The notes below the pieces were generated by a model that was not told the origin of the DNA, did no database searches, and was given only the letters and a program-made list of their open reading frames with translations. From Chromatiales bacterium (ex Bugula neritina AB1) (lineage in GTDB: Bacteria > Pseudomonadota > Gammaproteobacteria > Granulosicoccales > Granulosicoccaceae), in assembly GCA_001730015.1 (NCBI GenBank), contig MDLA01000162.1:1-47434 (forward strand): 47,434 nt of DNA, read 5' to 3'. The position numbers and the translations under genes were made by a program. Every line of letters begins with the position of its first letter. Position 1 is the first letter of the stretch. Positions 24,821-32,771 of this stretch are shown here, in pieces.

Positions 24821-24981
24821 GTATTGTAGTGTCACAGATAAAGGCGGGATTGTCGCCGCTTAGAGGGGCTTTCGGCAAGTGCTGGACACGATTGAGCGCA
24901 AAGAACCACTCACCAGCGCGGTGAGTGGAATAGAGGTTTCTACATGAAACAAGTCATCCCGTCAGTCGAAGGGTACTAACG

Positions 24982-25029
24982 TGTCATGACAATTAAATAA
25001 TGTCATGACAAAATAATAATGTCAAGCGT
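24982..25029. promoter_or_regulatory. Phased TGTCATGACA operator array
   Basis: The 10-bp palindrome TGTCATGACA occurs at 24982-24991 and 25001-25010, and a half site TGTCA at 25020. All three start exactly 19 bases apart. They sit in the AT-rich divergent region between the glutamine amidotransferase and the FGase-like gene, 45-90 bases before the latter's start. Regular near-two-turn phasing suggests cooperative binding of a dimeric regulator. No regulator gene is adjacent. Confidence 0.6.
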
Positions 25030-25073
25030 CAGATTTTGTAAATGAGATTTACTTTTATGAGACGGATAGTTCG

Positions 25074-25814
25074 TTGATCGCTGAAACACTGGCGACCAGA
25101 CTTAGCCATCACGAACGAGAGGTCGCCTATCGGCAATACCCCGCAGCAGGTGAACCGTGGTTCAAGGTGATTAGCGGTACACTTCCGGTACTGGTTTCAG
25201 CGCCTCACGCCTGTATGCACTGCCGCTCAGGGCAGTGGAAAATGGAGGAAGAATACACCGCCGCGTTTGCTGTATTGTTAGCCGAAGCAACCGGCTGCTC
25301 GGCGATCTACACCTGTGCGCAAACGCAGGAAGACCCGAACTGGCTGCAGTACGGTGAATATAAAAAAGCGATAGACGAACTGGCATTAAAGCAAAAGATA
25401 AACTTTGTTATTGATCTGCACGGGATGACTAACCGGCATCACATGGGGGTGGCGATTGGTACTATGCAGGGGCGTGCCTGTTCTGCGGCCTCAGTGCAGG
25501 CAGTATTTACCGTGGCCGGGTTTAGTGCGCTGCCATTACACGAGCTCGAACGAAAAACTGAGTTGCACTGGAGAAATCTGGTGGTGGATCATCCGCGCTT
25601 TACTGGTGGTGTTCGCAATCACACGGTAACTCGCCATGCAGTTGAGCAGTTGCGAGTGCCAGCGGTACAAATAGAGCTGGCGTCGGTCACGCGTATTGTT
25701 TTTTCACCGTCGACTGAAGACTGGCCAATAGAGTACACGGGCGATAATGCAGCCATACTGGCAGCATTCACGGCTTTGTGCTCACTCATTGAAAAGGAAG
25801 CCCGTGGCGCCTGA
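25074..25814 (+). CDS. N-formylglutamate amidohydrolase (FGase)-like protein
   Basis: A 246-residue protein opened by a TTG codon. PVLVSAPHACMHCRSGQWKMEEEYTAA carries an early histidine and EE pair expected of zinc ligands, and INFVIDLHGM is the family's DLHG motif. HTVTRHAVEQLRVPAVQIELAS is the C-terminal substrate-carboxylate region. The fold is shared with carboxypeptidase-like amidohydrolases; relatives deformylate N-formylglutamate in histidine degradation, but no hut genes are near, so the substrate is open. The following permease starts inside its 3' end (11-base overlap), so the two form an operon. Confidence 0.65.
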   Translation: MIAETLATRLSHHEREVAYRQYPAAGEPWFKVISGTLPVLVSAPHACMHCRSGQWKMEEEYTAAFAVLLAEATGCSAIYTCAQTQEDPNWLQYGEYKKAIDELALKQKINFVIDLHGMTNRHHMGVAIGTMQGRACSAASVQAVFTVAGFSALPLHELERKTELHWRNLVVDHPRFTGGVRNHTVTRHAVEQLRVPAVQIELASVTRIVFSPSTEDWPIEYTGDNAAILAAFTALCSLIEKEARGA

Positions 25815-26547
25815 TCTACTCGTTATTGCTCTGTGCACCTTTCTTTTTGCAGGCGTAATTAAAGGTACTCTAGGTGTTGGCTTGCCCACTATCACTATTT
25901 CGGTTATGGCTCAGGTAGCGGATCCGCGTGTGGCAATAGCCTTGTTACTGATACCGGCGCTGATTACCAATAGCTGGCAGATCTATCGCGGCGGCCAGCT
26001 TCTCAGATCGCTGCGTATTCTATGGCCGTTTGCGACAACGATGTTTGTTATCATTTATATTTCTTCGCTTTACGCTGCAAAGGTACCGCATAACCTGCTG
26101 GTGGGGGGTATAGGCTGCATGGTAGTGCTCTGGAGTGTTACCAGCTTGATTAAAACACCCCCGGCCATACCCGATGGTTTTGATCGCGGGTTGCAGTTTC
26201 TGGCTGGTACTATCGGGGGAATCACTGGCGGCTTAACGGCAATCTGGTCACCGCCGATGGTGATGTACTTACAGGCCAGGCGATACGACAAAAATGATTT
26301 CGTCGCCTTTACCGGGTTTTTGATTATCTGCGGTACTGTTCCATTAACTCTCGGATACCTGGGAAATGGTTTGCTGACACGCGAGCTGGCATTCGGCTCG
26401 GCACTGATGATACTGCCAACCCTGCTTGGTTTTTCTATAGGTGAGCAATTGCGAGCTAAACTCAGTGGCGGGCAGTTTCAGAAAGCGCTGTTGGTGGTTT
26501 TTTGTCTGATGGGTCTGAACCTGATTCGAAGAGCGGTGTTCTCCTGA
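25804..26547 (+). CDS. TauE/SafE-family membrane permease
   Basis: I use the GTG at 25804, which follows AAGGAAG and gives (M)APDLLVIALCTFLFAGVIKGTLGVGLPTI, 247 residues with seven to eight hydrophobic segments. The two internal repeats are visible: GVIKGTLGVGLPTI near the N-terminus and GTIGGITGGLTAIWSPPMVMYL in the middle. The family exports or imports sulfite, sulfoacetate or related anions. Co-translation with the FGase-like gene suggests it moves that enzyme's substrate or product. The flavin-reductase-like gene downstream is convergent. Confidence 0.82.
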   Translation: MAPDLLVIALCTFLFAGVIKGTLGVGLPTITISVMAQVADPRVAIALLLIPALITNSWQIYRGGQLLRSLRILWPFATTMFVIIYISSLYAAKVPHNLLVGGIGCMVVLWSVTSLIKTPPAIPDGFDRGLQFLAGTIGGITGGLTAIWSPPMVMYLQARRYDKNDFVAFTGFLIICGTVPLTLGYLGNGLLTRELAFGSALMILPTLLGFSIGEQLRAKLSGGQFQKALLVVFCLMGLNLIRRAVFS

Positions 26548-26571
26548 AACGAAACCGCTCTGTACAAATCT

Positions 26572-27240
26572 CTAGCGAAATACACCATCCCATGGGCCGC
26601 TCTCTAGCGTGGCCGTTTTGCCGTCTTCACTGACAGCAGGGCGATTGAGAGTGAACATGTTTTTTTCGTTGACAACTGCATAGTCCATATAGCCCAGGCG
26701 CGCCAGAGGTTGCATTGCTGCCGTGTCGACCAGGCCGTCCTTGATATAGGCATCGTCGATGTATACTGCATCAACGGTGACAATTACGGTTGTGAAGCCC
26801 GAGTCGGGGCGTTCTTTGTTGATGGGCAATTTAACAGTTTTCCAGTGGCTGCACTCAAAAGCGGCCGGACTTTTCGCCACACGGGGCGGCTTAACCAGCT
26901 GCGATGATGTCATTTCAATATTGCCTAGATCCCATTCGCTTACAGAACTTCCAACCGGTGCGCTGCTCATGTTCATTTCGTCCACAAGGCTATGTGAGAC
27001 GATTGAGCAGGTGCACTCTCGCGTAGCTTCAATATTGTTTAGGGTGTCTTTACCGTTGGCTACCGAAAATATCAGCATGGGCGGGTAGTCTGATATTGCG
27101 TTGAAAAAGCTGAAGGGAGCCAGGTTAGCAACGCCGTCGGCACTGATTGTCGACACCCAGCCAATTGGTCGTGGTACTACCAGCGCTTTGAACGGGTCGA
27201 ATTTAAGACCGTGTTTGCGTGTGTCTGTGGTGTAGAACAT
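26572..27240 (-). CDS. Flavin reductase-like, FMN-binding split-barrel protein
   Basis: A 222-residue protein starting MFYTTDTRKHGLKFDPFKALVVPRPIGWVSTISADGVANLAPFSFFNAISDYPPMLIFSV, the standard entry of the DIM6/NTAB flavin-reductase family (PRPIGWVST for FMN phosphate contact, NLAPFSFFN). The C-terminal half has HWKTVKLPI and LGYMDYAVVNEKNMF. Members reduce FMN or bind it in two-component oxygenases. It is divergent from the DmdA-like gene with 131 bases between, so a shared promoter region is likely. Confidence 0.8.
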   Translation of the reverse strand: MFYTTDTRKHGLKFDPFKALVVPRPIGWVSTISADGVANLAPFSFFNAISDYPPMLIFSVANGKDTLNNIEATRECTCSIVSHSLVDEMNMSSAPVGSSVSEWDLGNIEMTSSQLVKPPRVAKSPAAFECSHWKTVKLPINKERPDSGFTTVIVTVDAVYIDDAYIKDGLVDTAAMQPLARLGYMDYAVVNEKNMFTLNRPAVSEDGKTATLESGPWDGVFR

Positions 27241-27371
27241 GGGGTCGCTCAGGTGTCGTTTGAAGCACAGAAGTGTAGCGGTCCTGAAGAATCAGGGAAA
27301 GTCGCTGCTGTGTTTTAATTCGCAGAACAGGACGGTGGATCCGTCTCCCGGAATTTTACAGGGCAACTCTT

Positions 27372-28481
27372 ATGCACTCGACCGAAATAATATTATCACC
27401 GAGGGTTCGAACCACCCCGTATGAGCAGCGCGTCTACGAGAACGGTGTAAAGAGTTTCACTGTATATAACCATATGACTCTACCGGTAAATTTCACCAAC
27501 ACGGAAGATGAATACCATCATCTGTGCGAGCACGTGCAGCTTTGGGATGTGGCAGCGGAACGCCAGGTTGAAATTGTCGGGCCTGATGCACTGAAGCTGG
27601 TCGAATTGATCACCCCCAGAGAGGTTGCTGGCTGCCAGATCGGGCAATGCCTGTACGCGCCGCTGGCTGACGAAGACGGGCTGGTGGTTAACGACCCGAT
27701 TATTTTACGGGTGGCAGAGGATCGTTACTGGTTATCTATCGCCGATTCCGATGTCAAATGCTGGGTAAAAGGTATTGCGTGGGGGCGGGGGCTGAACGTC
27801 AATGTCTTTGAGCCCGATGTCAGCCCGTTAGCGGTACAAGGTCCCCGGGCCGATGATCTGATGGCTGAACTGGCAGGGGAAGAAGTTCGCGATATAAAAT
27901 TCTTCCGGTTTATCGAGAAAGAAATCGCGGGGACTCCTGTATTGCTGGCCAGATCGGGCTGGAGTGGGCAGGGTGGATTTGAAATCTATCTTCAGGATTC
28001 AAACTATGGATTAGCGTTGTGGGATGCGGTATGGGAGGTTGGCAAGAAATACCAGATAAGAGCAGGAGCACCGAATTTAATCGAGAGACTTGAGACCGGT
28101 CTTAAGTCATATGGTAGCGATATTACACATGCGGACAACGTGCTTGAGTGCGGGTTTGAGCGCTACCTGAATCTCGACAAACCCTCAGAGTATATGGCTC
28201 GCGGTGCGCTGGAGAAAATCCGCCGCGATGGGGTGCAACGTAAATTGTGCAATGTGATGGTTGAAGGCAAACCGTTACCGCCATTGCGATTGTGTTGGGA
28301 TCTCAGGCACGCAGATACCAAAGTAGGGCGGGCCAGTAGTTGTGCATTCTCGCCGAAATACGGAGCTAATCTGATGTTTGCCATGGTTGCCGTCGACGTT
28401 GCAACGCCGGGTACCGAGCTCACCGTTATGGTCGGGGGCGAACCTTATCGCGGCATCGTCAAGGATGAATGCTGGAAGTAA
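27372..28481 (+). CDS. dmdA: DMSP demethylase DmdA-like aminomethyltransferase (GcvT fold)
   Basis: A 369-residue GcvT-fold protein. The N-terminus RVRTTPYEQRVYENGVKSFTVYNHMTLPVNF, then LWDVAAERQVEIVGPDA, NDPIILRVAEDRYWLSIADSDV, ARSGWSGQGGFEIY and PNLIERLETGLKSYGSDIT follow the known DmdA layout closely rather than that of glycine-cleavage GcvT. DmdA moves a methyl from dimethylsulfoniopropionate to tetrahydrofolate, giving methylmercaptopropionate. Close GcvT-like paralogues with other substrates exist, so substrate is inferred. No dmdBCD or DMSP importer gene is in the window. The gene ends 51 bases before pyrC. Confidence 0.75.
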   Translation: MHSTEIILSPRVRTTPYEQRVYENGVKSFTVYNHMTLPVNFTNTEDEYHHLCEHVQLWDVAAERQVEIVGPDALKLVELITPREVAGCQIGQCLYAPLADEDGLVVNDPIILRVAEDRYWLSIADSDVKCWVKGIAWGRGLNVNVFEPDVSPLAVQGPRADDLMAELAGEEVRDIKFFRFIEKEIAGTPVLLARSGWSGQGGFEIYLQDSNYGLALWDAVWEVGKKYQIRAGAPNLIERLETGLKSYGSDITHADNVLECGFERYLNLDKPSEYMARGALEKIRRDGVQRKLCNVMVEGKPLPPLRLCWDLRHADTKVGRASSCAFSPKYGANLMFAMVAVDVATPGTELTVMVGGEPYRGIVKDECWK

Positions 28482-28531
28482 ACCGGCGGCAGCGATATCA
28501 TTCGGCCATTCCCGAGAATGGCCTTCATCCA

Positions 28532-29578
28532 ATGCCTCAAACACTATCCATATGTCGCCCGGACGATTGGCATTTGCATTTGCGCGACGGGGCGATATTG
28601 CAGTCGGTCCTGCCAGCGACCACAATGCATTTCGGGCGCGCGCTGATTATGCCGAATCTGGTGCCGCCGGTAGTGAAAGCGACCGATGCGGTGGCCTATC
28701 GCCAGCGCATAATTGCTGCTCTTCCGGTGGAATCAGCATTCGCTCCTCTGATGACGCTTTATCTCACTGAAGCAACAGATCCAGGCGATGTTGCGGCAGC
28801 CGCCGAGTCGGGGCTGATTACCGCCGTCAAACTGTATCCCGCGGGTGCAACCACCAACTCCGATTCAGGGGTCAAAGATCTAAACAAGGTATCGGCGGTT
28901 CTTGAGCGCATGGCCGAAATCGGGTTGCCGCTTTGCGTTCATGGTGAGGTAACCGATGCTGATATCGATATATTTGATCGGGAAGCGATATTTATTGATC
29001 GTGTGCTGGAACCATTGCGGCAACGCCTGCCGCAGTTGCGAGTTGTGATGGAACACGTTACAACAAAAGATGGCATAGACTACGTACGCACAGGCGGTGA
29101 TAACATAGCCGCAACGCTTACCACCCATCACCTGATGATAAATCGCAATCATATGCTTGTAGGTGGGATTCGGCCTCACTATTATTGCCTGCCCATTGTA
29201 AAACGAGCCAGCCATCAGCGGGCCTTGCGTGATGCGGCTGTGTCTGGTGAGAAGTGCTTTTTCCTCGGCACTGATAGCGCGCCTCATCTTGATGGAGCCA
29301 AGGAATCCGCTTGTGGGTGTGCCGGAGTTTTCAATGCACCCAATGCGTTGTCGTGCCTTGCGCATGTGTTTGAAGAAGAAAATGCCTTGCATCACCTGGA
29401 GGCGTTTGCCTCGTTAAACGGCCCTGCTTTTTACAGGCTGCCAGCGAATACCCAAACCGTTACGCTTGAAAAAGTGCCAGGCGCGATAGCTTTCGATGGA
29501 AAACTGGAAACTCCCGACGGATCGGTGACCGTGTTTGATCCGGCTGTCGATTTGCACTGGCGTGTAAAAGAAGCGTAG
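28532..29578 (+). CDS. pyrC: Dihydroorotase
   Basis: The ATG at 28532 gives MPQTLSICRPDDWHLHLRDG and 348 residues, the size of E. coli PyrC; the frame is open to 28469. Metal-binding HLH occurs in DDWHLHLRDG, the carboxylated lysine in AVKLYPAGATTNSDSG, and further ligands in LCVHGEV, VVMEHVTT and FFLGTDSAPH. It cyclises carbamoyl aspartate to dihydroorotate in pyrimidine synthesis. pyrE follows 42 bases downstream, so the pair is probably one unit. Confidence 0.95.
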   Translation: MPQTLSICRPDDWHLHLRDGAILQSVLPATTMHFGRALIMPNLVPPVVKATDAVAYRQRIIAALPVESAFAPLMTLYLTEATDPGDVAAAAESGLITAVKLYPAGATTNSDSGVKDLNKVSAVLERMAEIGLPLCVHGEVTDADIDIFDREAIFIDRVLEPLRQRLPQLRVVMEHVTTKDGIDYVRTGGDNIAATLTTHHLMINRNHMLVGGIRPHYYCLPIVKRASHQRALRDAAVSGEKCFFLGTDSAPHLDGAKESACGCAGVFNAPNALSCLAHVFEEENALHHLEAFASLNGPAFYRLPANTQTVTLEKVPGAIAFDGKLETPDGSVTVFDPAVDLHWRVKEA

Positions 29579-29620
29579 TAACTACCTCAACAGATAAATC
29601 TATAAAGCGACACATATTCC

Positions 29621-30316
29621 ATGTACCAGAATACTTTCCCTGACAGGGAAACCATCGCAGAATATACCGCTCGAATGCTGCTCGAAATCGACGCTGTGCA
29701 TTTTCGCGCTGATCAGCCCTTTATGCTGACATCCGGATTGGCCAGCCCGGTCTATATCGATTGTCGTAAACTGATTTCGTATCCGCGAATTCGCTCGACA
29801 CTGATGGACTTTGCTGTAACCACGCTCGCCCGTGACGTTGGCTTTGAAGCGTTCGATTCCATAGCCGGTGGAGAAACAGCTGGTATTCCTTTTGCCGCGT
29901 GGATTGCCGAGCGATTATCGCTGCCCATGTTGTACGTTCGAAAGAAGCCAAAAGGGTTTGGCCGGGATGCGCAGATTGAAGGGGATCTGATCGAAGACCA
30001 GCGGGTGCTGCTGGTTGAAGATCTCACGACCGATGGTGGCTCTAAACTTAAATTTACCGAGGCCTTGCGAACAGCCGGAGCAGATACCGACCACACTTTT
30101 GTCATTTTTTATTACGATGTTTTCCCCGACACTAAATCCAAAATGGCGTCTAAAGGTTTGTCGCTGCACCATCTGGCAACCTGGTGGGATGTGCTTGAAC
30201 TATGCCGGGGTGAGGGGCATTTTGATAACGGTACCCTGGATGAGGTTGAAAAATTTCTGAATCAGCCGCTGCAGTGGTCAGCTGATCATGGCGGCACTTA
30301 TGCGCCAGTCGGTTAA
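29621..30316 (+). CDS. pyrE: Orotate phosphoribosyltransferase
   Basis: A 231-residue phosphoribosyltransferase. FMLTSGLASPVYIDCRKL is the orotate-binding start, MLYVRKKPKGFGRDAQIEGDL is the flexible catalytic loop, and VLLVEDLTTDGGSKLKF is the PRPP-binding motif. It is somewhat longer than E. coli PyrE and closer in style to the alphaproteobacterial form. It converts orotate and PRPP to OMP and follows pyrC directly. Confidence 0.93.
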   Translation: MYQNTFPDRETIAEYTARMLLEIDAVHFRADQPFMLTSGLASPVYIDCRKLISYPRIRSTLMDFAVTTLARDVGFEAFDSIAGGETAGIPFAAWIAERLSLPMLYVRKKPKGFGRDAQIEGDLIEDQRVLLVEDLTTDGGSKLKFTEALRTAGADTDHTFVIFYYDVFPDTKSKMASKGLSLHHLATWWDVLELCRGEGHFDNGTLDEVEKFLNQPLQWSADHGGTYAPVG

Positions 30317-30449
30317 CTGTGGTTGTTTTTTTGTCCTGAGTCAGGTGCTTTCCGGCCACCGGTCGTGTCAGCTGTCCGGGATATAGAAACCGCTTGTCAC
30401 TTCAGTATGTATTGATCGCTTAAGCAACTATAACGTTGCAGGTCCACTT

Positions 30450-30989
30450 ATGAATCACGATAACTATGTTATAGACGATATGATCTCTGCCAAAGCCATA
30501 GCTGCGCGGGTAGAGAGTATGGCGGCAGATATCAGCGGCCACTTTGAAAATACCGAAAAACTGGTTGTTATTGGTTTGTTGCGTGGGTCGTTTATGTTTA
30601 TTGCTGATCTGGTTCGCGAGTTGTCACTGCCTGTCGAAGTCGATTTTCTGGAAACTTCATCTTATGGTGATTCAATGGAGTCATCCCGGGAGGTTCGTAT
30701 ATTAAAAGATCTGCGCGGAGAGATAAAAGACCGGGATATATTGGTTGTCGAAGATATCGTCGATACCGGCCACACGCTTAACCATGTACTGCAACTACTG
30801 AAATCCCGTAAGCCTGCGCGAATGATGGTGTGCGCGTTGCTCGACAAGCCCTCTCGTCGGGAGGTTGATGTAAAAGCCGATCTGGTAGGTTTTGAAATAG
30901 AAGACCGGTTTGTTGTTGGCTATGGTATCGACTACGCGCAGCGCAATCGTAACTTGCCCTATATTGGCGCCGTTCGATTTACCGGATAG
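30450..30989 (+). CDS. hpt: Hypoxanthine phosphoribosyltransferase
   Basis: A 179-residue protein, the usual size. VVIGLLRGSFMFIADLVREL is the pyrophosphate-loop region, and DILVVEDIVDTGHTL (97-110) is the PRPP motif. VVGYGIDYAQRNRNLPYIGAV is the C-terminal purine-binding hood. It salvages hypoxanthine and guanine to nucleotides. It lies 133 bases after pyrE and probably has its own promoter. Confidence 0.93.
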   Translation: MNHDNYVIDDMISAKAIAARVESMAADISGHFENTEKLVVIGLLRGSFMFIADLVRELSLPVEVDFLETSSYGDSMESSREVRILKDLRGEIKDRDILVVEDIVDTGHTLNHVLQLLKSRKPARMMVCALLDKPSRREVDVKADLVGFEIEDRFVVGYGIDYAQRNRNLPYIGAVRFTG

Positions 30990-31095
30990 CGTGCAGTTAT
31001 ATTCACCGGGCAGGTTACTACGTAGCAGGAAGTTGATTCCTCGAACCATTATTATTCCAGTCTGATTCTGAGCGCGTGCTGGTAGAGAGTTTTTA

Positions 31096-31602
31096 TTGAT
31101 TACAGCAATTCATCGGGTAGGTGACCTGGGCCGTGGAGTACTGTCTGTTATGGCAAAGCCCGAATGCGGTAAATCGGTTCATGATCAATTCACTGCTCTG
31201 CAGAATGTCGGGGTTAGTGCAATTGTCTCACTGCTTGAGCCGCAGGAGGCTTGCCAGCTGGGTTTGCAGGATGAGCCGCGCCACTGTGAGCGCTTTGATA
31301 TTCAATTCCGGCAGTTTCCAATTACCGATATGCAGTTGCCGGATGATATCGATGCCTTTGTGCAGTTCATTAATCGGCTGCATGGCGAAGTAGTACATGG
31401 TTCTCATGCCGTTGTACATTGCCGCGCAGGGATAGGGCGTACCGGAATGGTTGCCGCGAGTTTGCTCATAAAGCACGGCAGGCAGCCACAGCAGGCGTTA
31501 CATCAGTTAATTGAGGCCAGAGGTGTTGAAATGCCCGATACCGAAGAGCAGCGAGCATTTATATTCAATGTGGCAGAACTGTTGGGGCAGGGAGGGCAAT
31601 AG
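31096..31602 (+). CDS. Dual-specificity/tyrosine phosphatase-family protein
   Basis: A 168-residue protein from a TTG start, preceded by a GAGAG element. The signature loop VVHCRAGIGRTG places the nucleophile C109 and the arginine R115; the general acid is probably D78 or D83/D84 in ITDMQLPDDID. Length and fold fit the small atypical dual-specificity phosphatases seen in bacteria. The target (protein, lipid or RNA phosphate) is unknown. A strong hairpin overlaps its stop codon. Confidence 0.83.
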   Translation: MITAIHRVGDLGRGVLSVMAKPECGKSVHDQFTALQNVGVSAIVSLLEPQEACQLGLQDEPRHCERFDIQFRQFPITDMQLPDDIDAFVQFINRLHGEVVHGSHAVVHCRAGIGRTGMVAASLLIKHGRQPQQALHQLIEARGVEMPDTEEQRAFIFNVAELLGQGGQ

Positions 31603-31632
31603 TAAGGAAGGGCCTTTCAGCCCTTCCTTACT
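31601..31632. terminator. Bidirectional terminator hairpin
   Basis: A perfect 13-bp stem, AGTAAGGAAGGGC with GCCCTTCCTTACT, and a 6-base loop, starting at the phosphatase stop codon. It lies between the convergent phosphatase and cytochrome P460 genes. The T-tract is weak (TTTC), but stem strength and position make it convincing. Confidence 0.75.
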
Positions 31633-31676
31633 TTCAGGTGTAACCGTCGCTAGCGGAGTATTATCCCGCGGAACGA

Positions 31677-32279
31677 TTAGTTACCTTTTGCAGCTCGCAG
31701 TACTGGATAGAATTGTGTAAAAACAAAGTCATCAGCAGCGCTGACTTCGTGGCAGGCATTGCACGCTGCCGCGGGAAAGGCTGTTGCAGTTTTTTCATAG
31801 GGCTCGGCCTTGTGACCGAAAGAAAAATACGCCCAGCCGCCAGGCATGTCTGAAAATCGCTTTGAATCTTTGACTGTCAGTTCCAGCCCCTGGAATTCGC
31901 CTTGCTGATAACCGCGACCGGAAACTTCAGTACTCGCACCGACGTCGTCGTTGTTATTTTCGTAAACCAGAGCCAGTTCTTTAGCGATCTGTGTTCCCTC
32001 TGGCCATTCGCCTGTCTTCTCGTAGCTCGCAAAAGCACTTGGCTCAACGTAGACGTTGTGAAACTCCGGGAAAGGAGCGGTTCCACCATTCAACGCATTG
32101 GGAGTGAGTGGAGATCCAACAAATATCCACTTACGCCAGTCGGTTGGTTGATTCACGCTGCCGTCATCATTGAATTGAGCAGCGACCACCTTCATGCCTT
32201 ATGCCTGTACTGTAAATGCTCCGCCGATCACTTTTGTAATGCCGATAGAGGCTATTAATGTAAGCTGTTTTAATTTCAT
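31677..32279 (-). pseudogene. Cytochrome P460-family gene with an in-frame stop after the signal peptide
   Basis: The 172-residue frame from the ATG at 32195 is a P460-like protein: WRKWIFVGSPLTPNALNGG, FHNVYVEP, GQ-type GGWAYFSFG and a C-type heme site CNACH near the C-terminus, then FTQFYPVL. It has no signal peptide. Directly upstream in the same frame, from an ATG at 32279, lie MKLKQLTLIASIGITKVIGG and AFTVQA, a credible signal peptide, separated from the rest only by TAA (32199-32201) and one glycine codon. So the stop falls just at the expected cleavage site. Without export the heme cannot be attached in the periplasm. It is either a recent nonsense mutation, stop read-through, or a sequencing error. 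Confidence 0.75.
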
Positions 32280-32771
32280 GTGTATAGATCCTGCCGTAGA
32301 GAGATTATGTGAATTTCAACGAGGCACCATTAATCTGGAAGGTAGAGTCAGCTATTTTACCGGGCAAAAAAGCTGGAGCTTGTTCGGAGGGAGTAGTCGA
32401 CATTTGGATGCGACAGGTCGGCCAGAAATACGTTCGAATTTGTATTGTTTATTTGACTATTTGTCATTGTCGATTGATTGATCTGATTCAAAATCCCGCA
32501 TCCTCGATACGACCTCTTTTTTCAGATTGCCATCTGATGCTCGTCGGCTTGTAAAGTATATTCTATTACCTGCCTTCTCAAGCGGAGCGCTTGCAACATG
32601 TACGATAGATCAAAAAATATGTTTAAATGAACAAAGCGAATTGAGGGGTAGAGTTGAACTCTTTTCTTACAGGCAGGCGCAGGATCAGCCAGAGATTTTC
32701 GTGCAGACTTTCGAGGTGGGTCCGATGCTGTTGAGAGCAGGCTGGCGATAACTTGCCAGCCTGCTTACCGG
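32280..32771. other. Intergenic stretch with one strong hairpin
   Basis: Between the P460 gene (minus, start 32279) and the symporter stop (32772). It contains a 10-bp stem GCAGGCTGGC/GCCAGCCTGC near 32738-32765, just past the symporter gene on the minus strand, in terminator position but without a T-run. Several short frames are open on the plus strand, none with family resemblance or a good ribosome-binding site. Confidence 0.4.

Noticed and set aside
27403..27420. GGGTTCGAACC, resembling a tRNA T-loop
   Set aside because: It lies within the DmdA-like coding sequence (SPRVRTTPYE) and no cloverleaf arms flank it.
32527..32751. 74-codon plus-strand frame in the gap before the symporter
   Set aside because: No start context or recognisable domain, and it runs into the hairpin near 32738-32765.
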